47,810 bases of DNA. It comes from Erysipelotrichaceae bacterium (GTDB taxonomy: Bacteria; Bacillota_I; Bacilli_A; Erysipelotrichales; Erysipelotrichaceae). The stretch spans positions 1 through 47,810 of the forward strand of contig JAFRVK010000015.1 of NCBI GenBank assembly GCA_017441765.1. The letters run 5' to 3'. A program made the position numbers and the translations under genes. The notes beneath the pieces are model-generated. The model was not told the DNA's origin and did not search any database. It was given only the letters and a program-made list of their open reading frames with translations. Of the stretch, positions 1-7,908 are shown piece by piece (within the stretch, counting starts at the first letter, position 1; every line of letters begins with the position of its first letter).

Positions 1-44
1 CCCATGCCCCCGATCACGCCGATCACATAATCCTGTTTCTTCAT
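1..44 (-). CDS. Probable Asp/Glu racemase family protein, N-terminus only
   Basis: Only the first 14 codons are inside the window; the rest lies beyond base 1. They read MKKQDYVIGVIGGM followed by a glycine codon. The IGxIGGMG pattern right after the start is the usual opening of cytoplasmic aspartate/glutamate racemases, in which it forms the first strand and loop of the Rossmann-like fold. The ATG at 44-42 overlaps the TGA of the upstream 157-residue gene (ATGA), which indicates translational coupling and one operon with the two genes before it. A nucleotide-binding protein with a similar Gly-rich start cannot be excluded from so few residues. Confidence 0.45.
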   Translation of the reverse strand, partial: MKKQDYVIGVIGGM

Positions 45-514
45 TTCTTCCATTTCAGTTCATCAATGATCTTCTTCCAGAGTTTCAGACCATTTTCTTT
101 GTTTTCCCTACGCACATAGAGATAGAGATAATAGACCACCTTGTCTTTCTTGGCGACATAGGCCTGTCCGTACATCGGTATCCCTTCCGTTTCGTATTCA
201 TAGGCAAAGCCGCGGATCTCCTGTCCGTCGGCATCTTCTGTCAGATATTCCGACAATGCATAGCCATAAGGCTTCATCGCATGAGCGATATCTTCCTGTG
301 TCTTATTTAGAAGATCTTTGCTGAAAAGGAGGAAATTGGTGATGCCGTTGATCTGTTTGGTTCCTACCGTCACCATCATGTGTTCCTCATCGTTACGGAT
401 ACAGATGCCCTGGCTGTCATTGTAAAATTTCATCTGGTTGGTTTCTTCTTCGCCCAGGACGCGGAACGGATCGTCATAGTATAGGATCAGATCGTTTACG
501 ATGATTTCTTTCAT
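41..514 (-). CDS. Hypothetical protein, 157 aa
   Basis: I do not recognise this protein. It is soluble-looking, rich in Glu, Lys and Tyr, with no signal peptide or membrane segment. The middle (residues about 40-70) is predicted beta-rich and the C-terminal 30 residues are basic and helical (VRRENKENGLKLWKKIIDEL). The ATG at 514 is preceded by GGGAG at a good distance. It follows the 181-aa membrane protein gene by 12 bases and overlaps the racemase-like gene by ATGA, so the three probably form one transcript. The context does not reveal a function. Confidence 0.65.
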   Translation of the reverse strand: MKEIIVNDLILYYDDPFRVLGEEETNQMKFYNDSQGICIRNDEEHMMVTVGTKQINGITNFLLFSKDLLNKTQEDIAHAMKPYGYALSEYLTEDADGQEIRGFAYEYETEGIPMYGQAYVAKKDKVVYYLYLYVRRENKENGLKLWKKIIDELKWKK

Positions 515-526
515 GCTTCAACTCCC

Positions 527-1072
527 TCAGCCTTCGATCGCGATTCCGAACCGGATCAGCGTGACAGCGGTAACGATTGCTGAAATCAGCGTTGCCGTAC
601 CGAAAACGAAGGCCAGCATCGCGAATGTCTGCTGGTCACGTGTCGTCAGCATCGCCGTGACAAAGAAACCGATATACAGTACCAGATTGATGATCTTCAG
701 CATGGAGATGTTTTTCTCGAACGTTGGCGCATGGTCTTTGGCGATCTTTTCCAGAATATTGAACAGAAGGAACATGTATCCCACCGATACGAAGGATACG
801 ATCGTCTTGACGATGTCGATGTCGAATTCCGGTTTCATGATCCCATAGACCCAGATGACGCCTGTCAGGATGGCCAGGATCAGCGCGATCCATTTCAGGT
901 AGGCCTTGTTTTCGGTGTAGTGTCCGAGCCTGTCGAAGGCAAAAAAGATCAGGATCCAGCCGATAAAATCAGGCGTGATGTTCAGCGTAGTGCTATTGAG
1001 TTTCAGATTGATGTTTACCAGGGTAAACAGGAATCCGATAGCGATATAAGATATTCCTTTTTTGATATCCAT
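527..1072 (-). CDS. Hypothetical multi-pass membrane protein, 181 aa
   Basis: This is an integral membrane protein with about five hydrophobic segments (roughly residues 8-24, 33-47, 61-77, 87-106 and 130-178, the last probably two helices). It has no catalytic motif that I recognise. The segment ITPDFIGWILIFFAF near residues 32-46 resembles small uncharacterised membrane proteins of Firmicutes. The start ATG at 1072 has a GGAG ribosome binding site (AAGGAGAA). It is the first gene of a minus-strand operon that continues into the 157-aa gene. The promoter lies in the divergent region shared with hypB, next to a 21-base palindrome. Confidence 0.65.
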   Translation of the reverse strand: MDIKKGISYIAIGFLFTLVNINLKLNSTTLNITPDFIGWILIFFAFDRLGHYTENKAYLKWIALILAILTGVIWVYGIMKPEFDIDIVKTIVSFVSVGYMFLLFNILEKIAKDHAPTFEKNISMLKIINLVLYIGFFVTAMLTTRDQQTFAMLAFVFGTATLISAIVTAVTLIRFGIAIEG

Positions 1073-1105
1073 AGATATTCTCCTTGTTTATGTCAGGTCT
1101 TTTAT

Positions 1106-1141
1106 ATTTTAACATTTATAATCTTTCTTAGATAGAAAGAT
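1106..1141 (-). promoter_or_regulatory. Promoter -10 with palindromic operator candidate
   Basis: A TAAAAT box sits at 1111-1106 on the minus strand, ahead of the 181-aa membrane protein gene. Just upstream is a perfect inverted repeat, ATCTTTCT (1121-1128) and AGAAAGAT (1134-1141) with a 5-base spacer, which covers the place where the -35 box would lie. No poly-T follows it, so a protein-binding operator is likelier than a terminator. The regulator is unknown. Confidence 0.4.
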
Positions 1142-1235
1142 ACGGGTTTGCAGCAGATTATCTTCATTTTGCATGCAATATTCCGGTTAGTATTCCCTTG
1201 AATCCGATATTGTGCATCGTCATGCGTCTGCTTCT

Positions 1236-1263
1236 TTGTTTAAAGAAAAGAAAGGGTTATAAT
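1236..1263 (+). promoter_or_regulatory. hypB promoter, leaderless
   Basis: TATAAT lies at 1258-1263 with a weak -35 (TTGTTT, 1236-1241) 16 bases upstream. The expected transcription start, 7 bases after the -10, falls on the A of the hypB ATG at 1270. No Shine-Dalgarno sequence precedes that ATG. Confidence 0.55.
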
Positions 1264-1269
1264 CTAGAC

Positions 1270-1938
1270 ATGATAGAAATCTATGAAACGAAAGAACGGG
1301 TCAACGCGGATAACGAGAAAGCCGCTGCAAAGACCAGAGAGAAACTGATTGAAAAGAAAGTCTTTTTCGTGAACCTGATGGCCAGTCCCGGAGCGGGAAA
1401 GACGACGCTGCTGTTAAGAACGATCGAAGCCCTGAAAGATGAATATCGCATCGGTATCATGGAAGCGGATGTGGATTCCATGGTCGATGCAAAGACGATA
1501 TCGGAAACAGGCGTACGGGTCATACAGCTTCATTCCGGTGGCCTGTGCCACATGGATGCGGACATGACGGACCGCGGTCTTGAGAAGCTCGGTCTGGAGG
1601 ATCTGGATCTCGTCTTTCTGGAGAATATAGGAAACCTCGTCTGTCCGGCGGAATTCGATGTGGGAGCGCAGCTCAAGGCGATGATCCTGAGCGTTCCTGA
1701 AGGTGACGACAAGCCTTTGAAGTATCCTCTGATGTTCAGCGTCAGCGATGTCGTTCTTGTCAATAAGACCGATGCGTTGCCTGTATTCGATTTCGATAAG
1801 GAACGGTTTATGAAGAATGTCCGTACAAGGAATGAAGATGCACCGGTCATCTATCTCAGCGCACTGACCGGGGAAGGGACCGAGGAATGGATCTCTTTCC
1901 TTAAAGACAGAATAGAAGAATGGAGAGCAGGCTTATGA
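1270..1938 (+). CDS. hypB: HypB-family nickel-delivery GTPase, copy 1
   Basis: SIMIBI-class GTPase of 222 residues that delivers nickel with HypA to [NiFe]-hydrogenase and, in some bacteria, urease. Visible motifs are the P-loop SPGAGKTT (39-46), a Cys-His pair (93-94) in GGLCHMDADM, ENIGNLVCPAEF with Cys125, and the G4 motif NKTD (165-168). The Cys-His pair and Cys125 match the G-domain metal site known in HypB. The N-terminal CXXCGC nickel motif of the E. coli protein is absent, as in many HypBs. I chose ATG 1270 because the family begins here. An in-frame TTG at 1198 lies upstream of the promoter -10, so it would not be transcribed from this promoter. The stop overlaps the second hypB by ATGA. 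Confidence 0.9.
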   Translation: MIEIYETKERVNADNEKAAAKTREKLIEKKVFFVNLMASPGAGKTTLLLRTIEALKDEYRIGIMEADVDSMVDAKTISETGVRVIQLHSGGLCHMDADMTDRGLEKLGLEDLDLVFLENIGNLVCPAEFDVGAQLKAMILSVPEGDDKPLKYPLMFSVSDVVLVNKTDALPVFDFDKERFMKNVRTRNEDAPVIYLSALTGEGTEEWISFLKDRIEEWRAGL

Positions 1939-2606
1939 AAGTGATCGAACTCCACCGTTCCGTGACCGAATCGAACGACCGGGATGCACAGGAACTGAAT
2001 CAGGAGCTGAAGGAAAAAGGTCTTTTCTTCATCAACCTGATGTCGGCTGCCGGTTCAGGAAAGACCACTCTGTTAAGCAGGACGATCCTGGATCTGAAGG
2101 ATCGTCTGAAGATCGCCGTCATGGAGGCGGATATCGAAGCGGATGTGGATGCAAAAAGGATCGAAGAGCTTGGCGCTGTCTCCATTCAGGTCCATACCGA
2201 CGGAATGTGCCACATGGATGCGGGAATGACCAGAAAGGGTCTGGAAGAGATGGATCTTGAGGGGATCGATCTTGTATTCCTGGAGAATATCGGAAACCTG
2301 ATCTGTCCTGCGGAATTTGCGACAGGCGCAGCGAAGAACGTGATGATTCTGAGCGTTCCTGAAGGCGACGACAAGCCTCTGAAATATCCGCTGATGTTTG
2401 AAACCAGCAATGTCCTGCTGATCAGTAAACATGATACGATCTCCTATTTCTCTTTCGACATCGACAGATGCATCGAACGGGTCCGTTATCTCAATCCTGA
2501 TATCAGGATCTTCGTGGTCTCCGCCAAGACCGGAGAAGGAATGAAGGAATGGGAAGACTGGCTGATCGAAGAGACCGGACTCTGGAAAGAAAACAGAGAT
2601 GCATGA
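1935..2606 (+). CDS. HypB-family GTPase, copy 2 with altered G4 motif
   Basis: A 223-residue paralogue of the preceding HypB, clearly from a tandem duplication: most of ENIGNLICPAEF and SVPEGDDKPLKYPLMF is shared. It keeps a P-loop (AAGSGKTT, 38-45), the Cys-His pair (92-93) and Cys124. The G4 guanine-specificity motif reads SKHD (164-167) instead of NKxD, and the residue before the P-loop glycine is Ala rather than Pro. The ATG at 1935 overlaps the stop of copy 1 (ATGA); an ATG at 1920 is possible but lies deeper in the first gene. It overlaps hypA by 8 bases. It may heterodimerise with copy 1 or serve a different nickel enzyme; that is inference. Confidence 0.85.
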   Translation: MKVIELHRSVTESNDRDAQELNQELKEKGLFFINLMSAAGSGKTTLLSRTILDLKDRLKIAVMEADIEADVDAKRIEELGAVSIQVHTDGMCHMDAGMTRKGLEEMDLEGIDLVFLENIGNLICPAEFATGAAKNVMILSVPEGDDKPLKYPLMFETSNVLLISKHDTISYFSFDIDRCIERVRYLNPDIRIFVVSAKTGEGMKEWEDWLIEETGLWKENRDA

Positions 2607-2946
2607 ATTAAGTATCGTCACACATGTCGCCAAGACGCTGGATGAGATCGCGGAAGAAAACCATCTGACCAGGATCGGTTCCGTCACACTGGAGATCGGC
2701 GAAGTCTCAGGGATCATTACCGATTACTTTGAGGACTGCTGGAACTATTTCAAAAAGAGGCATCCGCTTCTGACGGAATGTGAACTGAAGATCGAAACCA
2801 TTCCTGCCATCACTTTCTGCGAAGACTGCAGGAAAGAGTATCCGACCATCGAGTACGGAAGGATCTGTCCCTACTGTCAGAGCGAACACACTTATCTGAT
2901 ACAGGGAAACGAATGCACGATCAAAGAGATCGAAGCGGAAGATTAA
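2599..2946 (+). CDS. hypA: HypA nickel metallochaperone
   Basis: HypA/HybF protein of 115 residues, the usual length. It starts MHE, and His2 is the known nickel ligand together with the N-terminal amine. The structural zinc site is complete, with Cys74-x2-Cys77 and Cys90-x2-Cys93. HypA hands nickel to the hydrogenase large subunit with HypB. The start overlaps the end of the second hypB by 8 bases, so the three genes are co-translated. No hydrogenase structural gene, hypC-F or urease gene is in the window, so the client enzyme must be encoded elsewhere. Confidence 0.93.
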   Translation: MHELSIVTHVAKTLDEIAEENHLTRIGSVTLEIGEVSGIITDYFEDCWNYFKKRHPLLTECELKIETIPAITFCEDCRKEYPTIEYGRICPYCQSEHTYLIQGNECTIKEIEAED

Positions 2947-2970
2947 CGGGAGCTATTCAGCTCCCGTTCT
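2946..2970. terminator. Terminator between convergent hypA and FeS-flavoprotein genes
   Basis: A perfect 9-bp stem, ACGGGAGCT (2946-2954) and AGCTCCCGT (2959-2967), has a 4-base loop. It begins at the last base of the hypA stop codon and is followed on the plus strand by a T-rich run. It probably also ends the convergent minus-strand gene, though the T-run is poorer on that side. Confidence 0.8.
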
Positions 2971-2972
2971 GT

Positions 2973-5765
2973 TTATTTCTTATTCTTGTTCAAGACGATC
3001 TTGACGGCACGTTTTGCCATGTATGGCAGGATGGCTTTCAGCTTGCCGTTTTCTGCCGTATACATCCTGGATGCTTCCGGTATGTCTCTGCTTAAGTGGA
3101 TCGCATCGAATTCGCAGCGTGTCGTACACAGACCGCAGCCGATGCAGCGGTTCGTATCGACATAGGACGCACCGCAGCCCAGGCATCTGCCTGCTTCGAT
3201 ACGGATCTGTTCCTCCGTAAACGGAAGTCTCAGATCTTCATAGGTATGTGCGGCATCGCCCGGTTTCATGCCCGGAACCTGTCTCTGCGCATTGTCGTAG
3301 GTCTCGATCGAGATATCGTCACGATCCAGTTCCTTGTATTCTCTTAAGTCCCTTCCGATCGTCAGGCTCTGCCCTTCATGAACAAAGCGGTTGATCGAGA
3401 TCATGCCCTTGTGGCCTGTTTCGATCGCATCGATCGCGAACCTTGCGCCATGGTAGATATCACCGCCGACGAAGATATCTTCTTCAGCGGTCTGGAACGT
3501 GACAGGATCGGCAATGATCGTACCGTTCGGTCTGATCTCTACCTTGGTATCCTTCAGAAGATCACCGAATACGGCTGCCTGTCCGATGGAAAGGATCACA
3601 TTCTCGCATTCAACGGTCAGCAGTTCATTCTCATCGTATTCCGGATTGAACTTCCTGTTTTCATCATAGACACGCGTGCAGCGTTTCATGACGATGCCTT
3701 TGATCCTGCCGTTTTCGATCAGGATCTCTTTTGGACCCCACTGGTTCTGGATGAGCACGCCTTCTTCCTTGGCTTCAGCGATCTCATCCTTGGCAGCCGG
3801 CATTTCTTCCAGGCTTTCCAGACAGTACATCTCGACTTCATCCGCACCGGCTCTGAACGCGGTCCTGGCGACATCGATCGCCACGTTGCCTCCGCCGATC
3901 ACCACGGTCTTGCCTTTGATGAATGTGTCTTTCAATGCATTTGCTTTGCGTAAGAAATCGACACCGGACATCGCGTAGTCTTCATTCGGAATGTTGGCTT
4001 TTCTTCCCGCCTGCATGCCGATGGCGATATAGAAAGCTTTGTAGCCCTGATCTCTCAATTCCTGAATCGTGACATCCTTTCCTACTTCGACACCGCAGCG
4101 GATCTCGGCACCCATGGCTCTGATCACGTCGATCTCGGCTTCGATGACTTTCTTTTCCAGACGGAAATTCGGGATGCCGTACATCAGCATGCCGCCCGGT
4201 TTCTCTTCTTTCTCGAAGACCGTGACCGGATAGCCCTGTTTCCTCAGATAGAACGCCGCAGTCAGTCCTGCCGGACCGGCACCGATGATCGCAACCTTGT
4301 ATTCGTCGCCCCACTGTTCGCCGACATCGTTGTAGCAGTTCGGAATGTATCTTGTTTCCGCATTCAGTTCCTGGGCGGCGATGAATTTCTTGATCTCGTC
4401 GATCGCGATCGGCTCGTCGATCAGGCCTCTGGTGCACCGTTCTTCGCAGCGCTTGTTGCAGACGGCGCCGCAGACAGCCGGGAACGGGTTGTCCTGCTTG
4501 ATCAGCTTCAAGGCATCAAGATACCTTCCTTCGGAAGCCATCTTGATGTATCCCTGGATCGCCAGGTGGGCCGGACATGCGGTCTTGCATGGTGCGGTAC
4601 CCGTTTCATAGACATTGATCTTGGCGTCATCGCGGTAGTTCTTGTTCCATTTGTCAGGACCCCACTTCTGGGCATCCGGCAGTTCCGTCTTGGGATATTC
4701 GACGACCTTGCCATCCTTCAGGCAGAGCTTCTGACCCAGCTTGGCAGCGCCGACCGGACAGACTTCCACGCACTTGCCGCAGGCTACGCACTTTTCCTTG
4801 TCGACATGCGCACGGTAAGCGGAAGCGGACATGTTCGGGGTATTGAACAGCTGCGATGTCCTGATCGCGTTGCAGGTGCCCGGTGAACAGTTGCAGATGC
4901 CGACGATCTTGTCCTCGCCATCCAGATTGGTGATCTGATGGACATAGCCTTTCTCTTCGGCCAGTTTCAGGATCCTCATGACTTCATCGTAAGTGATGTA
5001 ATGGGCATCCTTTCTGGTCTCGACCAGATATTCCGCCATATCCCCGACAGCCAGACACATCATACCCTCGATATCGCCGACACCTTCCCCTCGCATCGCC
5101 TGCTGCCTTCTGCAGGTGCAGACATCGACACAGTATTTGTCATATTTCTTCAGCCAGTGCGAAAGATGCTCGACACTGACCGATCTGCTTTCATGTTCGA
5201 TGGCTTTTTCGACCGGAATGACATGCATGCCAAGTCCGCCTCCCCCCGGAGGAACGAATCTGGCAACCTTGCCTACCGGTACGCTGGAAGCATAATTGAA
5301 GAAGGTCGCGACTTCCGGATGTTTCTCCAGGAGCCTCGAGGTCATCATCATGTATTCTCCGGAACCGACGACCCATTTCGGAATGAAATACTGCCTTCTT
5401 TTTTCCGGATTCTCGCGGTCGAATTCCATCAGACCGATCTCGCAGATATCGAAGGCCATCTTCTCGGCTTCTTCCGGAGTCATGTTGTTGCGTTCTGCCA
5501 TCTGTTCCGGAAGGAGTTTGACCGTTCTCTTCTTCTTGAATGACAGCATGAACCTGACCTGTTCCTTGGTCAGAAGACGGTCCAGGATCCAGAAATCCGG
5601 ATAGTGCACATCGACATCTTCAGGCTTATGGATCTGGATGTCATCCGTGATCATTTTGGCCAGTTCCTTGACCAGTGCTTCTTTTTCCGGATCTTCGCAT
5701 TTATATTCTTCGTTGAAAAAATCCGTTTCATTGAACATGTAGTTCTTATACATTTCAGGTATCAT
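2973..5765 (-). CDS. Multidomain Fe-S/FAD NAD(P)-linked oxidoreductase, 930 aa
   Basis: A large cytoplasmic flavoprotein. Residues about 1-310 form an Fe-S-like N-terminal domain with CTCRR near 213 and CNCSPGTC near 290. A 4Fe-4S ferredoxin motif CVACGKCVEVCP follows at about 325-335. Next comes the GltD-type Fe-S domain (CPAHLAIQGYI, then CGAVCNKRCEERC), an FAD dinucleotide fold with GAGPAGL near 494, and the NAD(P)H fold with GGGNVAID near 622. A last cluster, CIGCGLCTTRCEF, lies near 875. The core matches the glutamate synthase small subunit/NfnB family, but no glutamate synthase large subunit is adjacent, so the electron acceptor is unknown. AGAGG precedes the ATG. Product names such as glutamate synthase would be over-specific. 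Confidence 0.85.
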   Translation of the reverse strand: MIPEMYKNYMFNETDFFNEEYKCEDPEKEALVKELAKMITDDIQIHKPEDVDVHYPDFWILDRLLTKEQVRFMLSFKKKRTVKLLPEQMAERNNMTPEEAEKMAFDICEIGLMEFDRENPEKRRQYFIPKWVVGSGEYMMMTSRLLEKHPEVATFFNYASSVPVGKVARFVPPGGGGLGMHVIPVEKAIEHESRSVSVEHLSHWLKKYDKYCVDVCTCRRQQAMRGEGVGDIEGMMCLAVGDMAEYLVETRKDAHYITYDEVMRILKLAEEKGYVHQITNLDGEDKIVGICNCSPGTCNAIRTSQLFNTPNMSASAYRAHVDKEKCVACGKCVEVCPVGAAKLGQKLCLKDGKVVEYPKTELPDAQKWGPDKWNKNYRDDAKINVYETGTAPCKTACPAHLAIQGYIKMASEGRYLDALKLIKQDNPFPAVCGAVCNKRCEERCTRGLIDEPIAIDEIKKFIAAQELNAETRYIPNCYNDVGEQWGDEYKVAIIGAGPAGLTAAFYLRKQGYPVTVFEKEEKPGGMLMYGIPNFRLEKKVIEAEIDVIRAMGAEIRCGVEVGKDVTIQELRDQGYKAFYIAIGMQAGRKANIPNEDYAMSGVDFLRKANALKDTFIKGKTVVIGGGNVAIDVARTAFRAGADEVEMYCLESLEEMPAAKDEIAEAKEEGVLIQNQWGPKEILIENGRIKGIVMKRCTRVYDENRKFNPEYDENELLTVECENVILSIGQAAVFGDLLKDTKVEIRPNGTIIADPVTFQTAEEDIFVGGDIYHGARFAIDAIETGHKGMISINRFVHEGQSLTIGRDLREYKELDRDDISIETYDNAQRQVPGMKPGDAAHTYEDLRLPFTEEQIRIEAGRCLGCGASYVDTNRCIGCGLCTTRCEFDAIHLSRDIPEASRMYTAENGKLKAILPYMAKRAVKIVLNKNKK

Positions 5766-5859
5766 AGTTGTCGCCTCTCTGATTCTTATTTTAAAGGAAA
5801 ATACCGTTCAAAGGAATAGAATGCGGATCCTTTTATCGCAAACATGCGTTCCAGGCGAT

Positions 5860-5888
5860 TTGTAAGCTTCTATGAGAAGCGTTAAAAT
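5860..5888 (+). promoter_or_regulatory. Promoter of the phosphoesterase gene, leaderless
   Basis: TTGTAA (5860-5865), a 17-base spacer and TAAAAT (5883-5888). The GTG start codon at 5895 is exactly 7 bases after the end of the -10, the expected +1. There is no Shine-Dalgarno sequence. Confidence 0.55.
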
Positions 5889-5894
5889 GAAAGC

Positions 5895-7277
5895 GTGATG
5901 AACGATAACGAAGCCTATTCGCAGTACCTCTATGCCCGCAAGATCGCCAAAAAGACGGTATTTCATGACCGTCTGAACAAGAAGGATCCTTACCTGAAAG
6001 TGCTCGACGACATCGTCGATGACAAGACCTGCAAGCCCATCAGGCTGGGGCACATCGATGCGCCTGCACAGCTGATCGTCGGAACCAAGACCCAGGGACG
6101 TTCCCTGAGCTTTTCCAGCGACTTCATGCCTCTTCTGGGCGAGAAAAGCGAATTCGCCGCCAAGTGGATCAATGTCTGCAAATATCATCTTTCGGACGAA
6201 GGAATCAACGAACTGCCTACCGCATACGAGTATCTGGGCAAGTTCTACATCGCGGAAGGTAACAAGCGCGTAAGCGTCCTTAAGTCCTATGGCGCACCCT
6301 TCATCCCGCTGGATGTGATAAGACTGCTTCCGCCAAAATCCGAGCGGCCGTCCATTCTTCTTTACTACGACTTTCTGGAATTCTATGAACATTCCAAGCT
6401 CTATCTTCTGCAGTTCACCAAACCGGAATACTATGAGAGGCTGCTTCGCTGCCTGAATATGGAAAAGGATCACGAATGGACCCGAAGCGAAAGGATCACG
6501 CTGGTCGGTTTCTACGGACGTCTGGAGAACGAGCTGGACAAGAAAGGCATCCATGAGAATCATGCGGACTGTCTGGCAGCATTGCTGGAGATGTATACCT
6601 ACGACTATCTGGTAGAAATGAGCGACAGACAGCTGGATAAGGTCATTTCCGAAAACAAGCTTCGTCTGTCCCACGGCAAAGGCTTCTACAACATCACCTG
6701 CATCGCAGATGAGGAAGACATGATCCTGTACTCGGGAAGCGTGAAAAACGTGCTGAAAGATACCGATTTCATCGTTTCCGCAGGCGATCTGAAAAAAGAA
6801 TACCTGGAATACATCGTCACCCTGACGAACAAGCCGTTATTCTATATCCATGGCAATCATGATGAAAAGCTTCTGGAAGATCCGCCGGAAGGCTGCATCT
6901 GCATCGATGACGACCTGATCGTATATGAAGGGATACGCATCCTGGGACTGGGCGGTTCCTTCCTGTATAATGGAGAGGGTATCCAGTTTACGGAAGTCCA
7001 GATGGAGCGCAGGATCGCCAAACTGAAACTGAAGATCCTCAAAGCCAAAGGCGTGGACATCGTCGTCACGCATGCGCCGATCAAGGGTTATGGCGAACTG
7101 GAGGATTATGCCCATCAGGGCTTCGAGTGTTTCGAGAAGCTGCTGGAGGAACTCAAACCGCGCTTCTGGTTCTACGGCCATGTCCACAGCAACTACGGCT
7201 TCAACATCAAGAGGATCCATACCCTGAACAAGACGATGATCGTCAATGTGAGCGGCAGATACCTGGCCCGCTACTGA
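5895..7277 (+). CDS. ParB-like domain fused to calcineurin-like phosphoesterase, 460 aa
   Basis: The N-terminal part has a ParB/sulfiredoxin-like signature, [18 protein letters not shown] (about 117-134), in which EGNKR occupies the place of the GxRR nucleotide-binding loop. The C-terminal part (about 265-460) is a metallophosphoesterase with SAGDL (near 294), GNHD (near 320), THAP (near 391) and GHVHSNYG (near 428). The first motif, normally DxH, reads IADEED, so the His is replaced. The helical region between them (residues about 150-260) is unassigned. The start is GTG 5895 or ATG 5898; GTG coincides with the predicted transcription start. The serine-acetyltransferase-like gene follows after 23 bases. 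The substrate is unknown; a nucleotide or phosphodiester is likely from the family. Confidence 0.75.
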   Translation: MMNDNEAYSQYLYARKIAKKTVFHDRLNKKDPYLKVLDDIVDDKTCKPIRLGHIDAPAQLIVGTKTQGRSLSFSSDFMPLLGEKSEFAAKWINVCKYHLSDEGINELPTAYEYLGKFYIAEGNKRVSVLKSYGAPFIPLDVIRLLPPKSERPSILLYYDFLEFYEHSKLYLLQFTKPEYYERLLRCLNMEKDHEWTRSERITLVGFYGRLENELDKKGIHENHADCLAALLEMYTYDYLVEMSDRQLDKVISENKLRLSHGKGFYNITCIADEEDMILYSGSVKNVLKDTDFIVSAGDLKKEYLEYIVTLTNKPLFYIHGNHDEKLLEDPPEGCICIDDDLIVYEGIRILGLGGSFLYNGEGIQFTEVQMERRIAKLKLKILKAKGVDIVVTHAPIKGYGELEDYAHQGFECFEKLLEELKPRFWFYGHVHSNYGFNIKRIHTLNKTMIVNVSGRYLARY

Positions 7278-7300
7278 TAAATGTGAATGAGGTGACTGTT

Positions 7301-7828
7301 ATGAACGAATATGTCAAAAGCGATCTGTACCGGTATTATGGAAAGACGGATGTCCTGACTTTCATCAAGGGGTATCTTCTGAACCGTTCTTTCCGTTTTC
7401 AGTATGCGTTAAGAATGTGCCAGACCAGGGGGCTGTCCAGATATTACGGCCTTCTGCTGTGGAGACTGAACCGTACCAAGAAGCAGATACAGATCCTGCG
7501 CAACACGAAGATCGGCTATGGCCTGTACATCGCCCATGCCGGACCGCTCGTCGTTCATCCGACGGCCGTCATCGGCAACAACTGCAATCTTTCCCAGTTC
7601 ACATCCATCGGCAGCAACGAGAAGCATGCGGCGATCATCGGTGACAACGTCTACATCGGACCGAACGTATGCATCGTGGAAGATGTCAAGATCGGAAACA
7701 ACGTGACGATCGGCGCAGGAAGCGTCGTCACCAAAGACATTCCGGACAACGCTACCGCGGTAGGAAACTATGCCAGGGTCATCAACTACAACGACCCGGG
7801 CAGGTACATCCTGAACCGCTGGGAGTAA
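7301..7828 (+). CDS. Serine acetyltransferase-like hexapeptide-repeat protein
   Basis: A 175-residue left-handed beta-helix acyltransferase. Residues about 78-160 show the hexapeptide rhythm ([44 protein letters not shown]), with a His in the IAHAGP turn as in CysE. It is shorter than CysE because the N-terminal helical trimerisation domain is mostly missing. It resembles serine or sugar O-acetyltransferases of polysaccharide clusters. The ATG at 7301 has GAGGTGA 6 bases upstream. It is probably co-transcribed with the phosphoesterase and ends at a hairpin terminator. Whether it makes O-acetylserine or decorates a glycan cannot be told here. Confidence 0.8.
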   Translation: MNEYVKSDLYRYYGKTDVLTFIKGYLLNRSFRFQYALRMCQTRGLSRYYGLLLWRLNRTKKQIQILRNTKIGYGLYIAHAGPLVVHPTAVIGNNCNLSQFTSIGSNEKHAAIIGDNVYIGPNVCIVEDVKIGNNVTIGAGSVVTKDIPDNATAVGNYARVINYNDPGRYILNRWE

Positions 7829-7841
7829 ATGATTCGAATTG

Positions 7842-7862
7842 AGAGCCTCAGGCTCTTTTCTT
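7842..7862 (+). terminator. Rho-independent terminator
   Basis: AGAGCC (7842-7847) pairs with GGCTCT (7851-7856) across a 3-base loop and runs into TTTTCTTTT. It lies 14 bases after the acetyltransferase stop. Confidence 0.8.
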
Positions 7863-7873
7863 TTGCGCATCGT

Positions 7874-7902
7874 GTGTCATCTTACAGGAAACATAGTAAA
7901 AT
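7874..7902 (+). promoter_or_regulatory. Promoter of the 269-aa membrane protein, leaderless
   Basis: GTGTCA (7874-7879), a 17-base spacer and TAAAAT (7897-7902). The GTG start at 7909 is again exactly 7 bases past the -10, with no ribosome binding site. Confidence 0.55.
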
Positions 7903-7908
7903 GGTGTT

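Noticed and set aside
1198-1269. In-frame TTG extension at the start of hypB
   Set aside because: It lies upstream of the TATAAT box, has no ribosome binding site, and the added residues do not resemble HypB.
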